DNA of 64,000 bases from CAMDKS01 sp964402975 (lineage in GTDB: Bacteria; Bdellovibrionota_B; Oligoflexia; Oligoflexales; RGVZ01): contig CAYOEM010000007.1 of assembly GCA_964402975.1 (NCBI GenBank), positions 70,703 through 134,702 of the forward strand, given 5' to 3'. The notes below the pieces were generated by a model that was not told where the DNA came from, ran no database searches, and worked only from the letters and a program-made list of their open reading frames with translations. Below are positions 61,299-64,000 of this stretch, piece by piece (positions within the stretch are counted from its first letter, which is position 1; the number at the start of each line of letters is the position of its first letter). The translations under genes and the position numbers were made by a program.

Positions 61299-62324
61299 AT
61301 GCTGACTTATGTTATCAGAAGACTTTTACTACTTTTTCCAACGATCTTGGGCATTGTTCTGATCTGCTTTGGCGTGATGCAAATGTGCCCTGGAGGACCC
61401 GTGGAACTCGCCGTCAGATCACTGCGAGGCGGGCATACGACCGAGTCAGGAGCCACCGGGTCATCCAAAAATGTGCTCCGACCTGAACAAATGGAAGAAC
61501 TAAAGAAACTCTATGGATACGATAAGCCTGTAGGAGAAAGACTTGTCACCACCGTCACCAGTCTTTTTACGTTTCAGTTTGGCGAATCGTTTAACTATCA
61601 CGAAGATGTGGTGGACTTGATTAAAAAGCGCCTTCCGGTCTCACTGACACTGGGTATACCCAGTTTGTTTTTAACTTATTTGATCTGCATACCACTTGGA
61701 ATCGCCCAGGCTCGAAGGCCGTGGAGTCGCTTTGACACGTCCACAACGGTAGCACTCATGGTTTCAAGCAGCATCCCCAGTTTTGTGATGGGGATTTTAC
61801 TGCTCGTACTATTTGGTGGAGGTTCTTTCTTGCAGTGGTTTCCCCTTCGAGGACTGACCAGCGATGACTTCGAATCTTTGACGACTTTTGGCAAAATCAA
61901 AGACTATGTCTGGCACATGGTTCTGCCGGTGTTTACTTATACGTTTTCGGGATTTGCCGGACTAACGCTTTTAACGAGAAATTGGTTTCTTGATGAACTA
62001 CAACAACTTTATGTTCAAACTGCGATGGCCAAAGGAGCAAGTGAACAGACTATACTTTACAGGCACGTTTTCCGAAATGCGATGATTCTAGTCATCGCAG
62101 GATTGCCCGCCGCATGTTTTAGCGTCTTCTTCGCTGGAAGTATTTTTGTGGAGCAAATTTTTTCCTTAGACGGAATTGGTCTTCTAACTTGGGAATCGAC
62201 AACTAGAAGAGATTACCCAGTTGTAATGGGAATGCTTTTCATAACGTCTCTGCTCGGACTTGCGCTGAAAATCATCTCAGATTTAATCTTGGTATTTGTC
62301 GACCCTCGAATCAGTTTGGATTAG
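61299..62324 (+). CDS. yejB: oligopeptide ABC transporter permease YejB
   Basis: 341 residues. Typical opening (TYVIRRLLLLFPTILGIVLI), a YejB-type soluble insert with ATGSSKNVLRPEQMEELKKL YGYDKP, six transmembrane helices, and the cytoplasmic EAA loop (YVQTAMAKGASEQTILYRHV). It forms the membrane channel with YejE. It starts 19 nt after yejA and is followed by yejE 15 nt later. Confidence 0.94.
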   Translation: MLTYVIRRLLLLFPTILGIVLICFGVMQMCPGGPVELAVRSLRGGHTTESGATGSSKNVLRPEQMEELKKLYGYDKPVGERLVTTVTSLFTFQFGESFNYHEDVVDLIKKRLPVSLTLGIPSLFLTYLICIPLGIAQARRPWSRFDTSTTVALMVSSSIPSFVMGILLLVLFGGGSFLQWFPLRGLTSDDFESLTTFGKIKDYVWHMVLPVFTYTFSGFAGLTLLTRNWFLDELQQLYVQTAMAKGASEQTILYRHVFRNAMILVIAGLPAACFSVFFAGSIFVEQIFSLDGIGLLTWESTTRRDYPVVMGMLFITSLLGLALKIISDLILVFVDPRISLD

Positions 62325-62339
62325 TGGCTAGAAAGATTA

Positions 62340-63386
62340 ATGGCAAAAAAACTACCAAAATCTCGAATATCACCAGAAACCAAGCGAAAACTGCTCGCAT
62401 TTAAGCGACGTCGACTTGGATATTTTAGCTTTATTCTTCTGATAATACTTGTTGTCATGTCGATGGGCGCTGAACTCATCTCTAACGATAAGCCTATTTT
62501 AATTCGGTATAACCACGAGTGGTTCGTGCCGTTTGTCAAAACTTACACCGACAAGGATTTAGGCGGTATTTTTGAAACCGAGGCCGACTATCATGACCCT
62601 GACACCATGCAGGCAATCTCCTCAGGAGACAATTGGGCTATCTGGCCCATGAATCGATGGAGCTATAAGACCATTAATCAAAATCCGAATTTACAGCACC
62701 CAAGCCCTCCATCCGTATACAACTATTTTGGTACGGACGACCGCGGGCGCGATGTTTTTGCACGACTGCTTTACGGGATTAGAGTTTCTGTCGGCTTTGG
62801 TGTCGCGGGGGTTCTGATATATACCCTGATCGGTGTCATCATCGGTGCAATTCAAGGTTACTTCGGTGGCTGGGTTGACATGACAATGCAGCGTCTCATC
62901 GAGATCTGGGACTCCATGCCCTATCTTTACATGCTGATTATCCTGGCATCGATATTGGAGCCAGGCCTGGGCGTTCTTCTCATTCTACTTGCCTTATTTA
63001 ATTGGACCAGGGTTCAAGAGTATGTACGTGTGGACTTCTTCAAGGCGCGGAATCTTGACTATGTGAAGGCAGCCAAAGCTCTTGGCGTCTCCGAAGTGGG
63101 CATCATGCTGCGCCACATTTTGCCGAACTCATTAACAAATATCATTATAAGACTACCTTTTGCCGTCATCGGAACCATCGAGGCGCTCGTATCACTCGAC
63201 TACCTGGGATTTGGCGTTCAAAGCCCCACTCCTAGTTTGGGTGAGCTCTTTAAACAGGCTCAATCACACCTTGAAGCGTGGTGGTTACTCGCATTTACAG
63301 GTGGGACACTACTGCTGCTGACACTTTTGGTGACCAACATTGGTTTTACAGTTTTAGATACACTAGACCCCAGACGAAACACTTGA
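62340..63386 (+). CDS. yejE: oligopeptide ABC transporter permease YejE
   Basis: 348 residues. The N-terminal RISPETKRKLLAFKRRRLGY and first transmembrane helix are YejE-like. The long periplasmic loop (YHDPDTMQAI, WPMNRWSYKT, PPSVYNYFGTDDRGRDVFAR) identifies the family, and the EAA loop reads KARNLDYVKAAKALGVSEVG. It pairs with YejB and the YejF ATPase, the first two-thirds of which follow. Confidence 0.94.
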   Translation: MAKKLPKSRISPETKRKLLAFKRRRLGYFSFILLIILVVMSMGAELISNDKPILIRYNHEWFVPFVKTYTDKDLGGIFETEADYHDPDTMQAISSGDNWAIWPMNRWSYKTINQNPNLQHPSPPSVYNYFGTDDRGRDVFARLLYGIRVSVGFGVAGVLIYTLIGVIIGAIQGYFGGWVDMTMQRLIEIWDSMPYLYMLIILASILEPGLGVLLILLALFNWTRVQEYVRVDFFKARNLDYVKAAKALGVSEVGIMLRHILPNSLTNIIIRLPFAVIGTIEALVSLDYLGFGVQSPTPSLGELFKQAQSHLEAWWLLAFTGGTLLLLTLLVTNIGFTVLDTLDPRRNT

Positions 63387-63404
63387 GCATTCATTGAGAA
63401 CCCT

Positions 63405-64000
63405 ATGACAGTACTTCACGTAAATAACCTCAAGACTTGGTTCCAAACCAATGACGGTCTAGCAAAGGCCGTCGACGGCGTATCATTCACGATCGAAAAA
63501 GGCAAAACTCTGGCAGTTGTTGGCGAATCGGGCTGCGGAAAAACCGTGCTGGCGACAAGCATCATGCGTCTTTTCAGGAGGTCTGGTGTTTCCCATCCGA
63601 CAGGACAAATCCAATTTAGAAACCAGGATCTTCTCACATTTTCGGAAGCTGAAATGCAAGCCGTACGCGGTCGTCATATAGCCATGATCTTCCAGGAACC
63701 CATGGCTGCCTTAAATCCTGTCGTGAAAATAGCAGACCAGATCGCTGAGCCTATGATCAAGCACTTAAAAGCCTCACAGAACGCTGCTCACAAGCGTGCT
63801 CTTGAGCTTTTAGAGCAACTAGGCGTACCAGCGCCTGACCGCGTCATGGATACTTGGCCTCACACACTTTCCGGGGGGATGCGGCAGCGCGTTGCAATTG
63901 CCATGGCGCTTTCGTGTAAGCCAGACGTTCTGATCGCTGACGAACCCACCACCGCACTCGATGTGACAGTCCAAGCACAAATTCTTCAAATCATAAAAGA
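63405..64000 (+). CDS. yejF: oligopeptide ABC transporter ATP-binding protein YejF (partial, runs off right edge)
   Basis: Open from ATG 63405 to the window end (198 complete codons). It carries Walker A (VVGESGCGKTVLATSI), Q-loop (AMIFQEPMAALNPV), signature (HTLSGGMRQRVAIAMALS) and Walker B (DVLIADEPTTALDVTVQAQI). YejF has two such ATPase halves; only the first is visible. It follows yejE by 18 nt, completing the yejABEF order. Confidence 0.93.
   Translation, partial: MTVLHVNNLKTWFQTNDGLAKAVDGVSFTIEKGKTLAVVGESGCGKTVLATSIMRLFRRSGVSHPTGQIQFRNQDLLTFSEAEMQAVRGRHIAMIFQEPMAALNPVVKIADQIAEPMIKHLKASQNAAHKRALELLEQLGVPAPDRVMDTWPHTLSGGMRQRVAIAMALSCKPDVLIADEPTTALDVTVQAQILQIIK

Overview
The window is a 64 kb stretch of ordinary bacterial chromosome, densely coding on both strands. 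I see no insertion sequence, prophage, integrase or CRISPR array. Moderate GC, a flagellar rod/flagellin cluster, a CarD-type regulator, an MglA-like small GTPase, a bactofilin, an SRP RNA next to dnaX, and many lipoproteins and secreted proteases of several clans suggest a Gram-negative of the Bdellovibrionota/Oligoflexia or a related deltaproteobacterial line. This placement is an inference from gene content, not a database match.

Layout, left to right. 1-4.1 kb (minus): flagellar genes flgF-flgG-flgA (flgA cut by the left edge) behind a clear sigma-54 type -24/-12 promoter, a lipoprotein gene, and a short flagellin with its own terminator. 4.2-8.6 kb: carD plus a stand-alone RibD reductase domain (minus), divergent from rpsO-pnp-dut (plus). 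8.7-14.1 kb: a block of unrecognised lipoproteins and secreted proteins. 14.2-15.0 kb (minus): rpsR-rpmB-bTHX-like ribosomal operon. 15.2-18.9 kb (plus): priA followed by a DedA/YqaA-like membrane protein and a CDP-alcohol phosphatidyltransferase. 18.9-24.8 kb: envelope proteins and proteases (HtpX, a papain-like enzyme, a lipid-anchored caspase-like protein, a periplasmic M48 peptidase) and one tRNA-Ser. 24.8-30.3 kb (minus): the 2-oxoglutarate dehydrogenase operon in the order sucB-lpd-sucA. 30.5-34.7 kb: a trypsin-like protease, an alpha/beta-hydrolase-like lipoprotein, a Nudix CoA pyrophosphatase and a bactofilin. 34.8-39.6 kb (minus): rplM-rpsI behind a near-consensus sigma-70 promoter, then two GT4 glycosyltransferases directly upstream of asnS. 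40.7-42.4 kb (plus): an overlapping glycerophosphodiesterase/lysophospholipase pair. 42.4-48.7 kb (minus): hisS, a TonB-dependent receptor, ribD, a dCMP deaminase and a cation efflux protein, nearly all overlapping. 48.9-53.7 kb (plus): a membrane iron-sulfur oxidoreductase and a complementary pair of M16 peptidases. 53.7-54.8 kb (minus): exoD and dtd. 55.1-59.3 kb (plus): SRP RNA, dnaX, an MglA-like GTPase with an overlapping partner, and mnmA. 59.4 kb to the right edge (plus): a Yej-type oligopeptide ABC transporter, with yejF cut by the edge.

Points most worth a second look: an MglA-like protein lacking the two residues known for GTP hydrolysis and overlapping an unknown gene; a PriA helicase that has lost one complete zinc site; mnmA apparently starting at an ATT codon; an in-frame A AAA AAG slippery heptamer in dnaX; tandem secreted cysteine proteases of two different clans; and a TonB receptor translationally coupled to ribD. 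All function calls come from reading the protein sequences by eye. Promoter and terminator calls are manual pattern matches.
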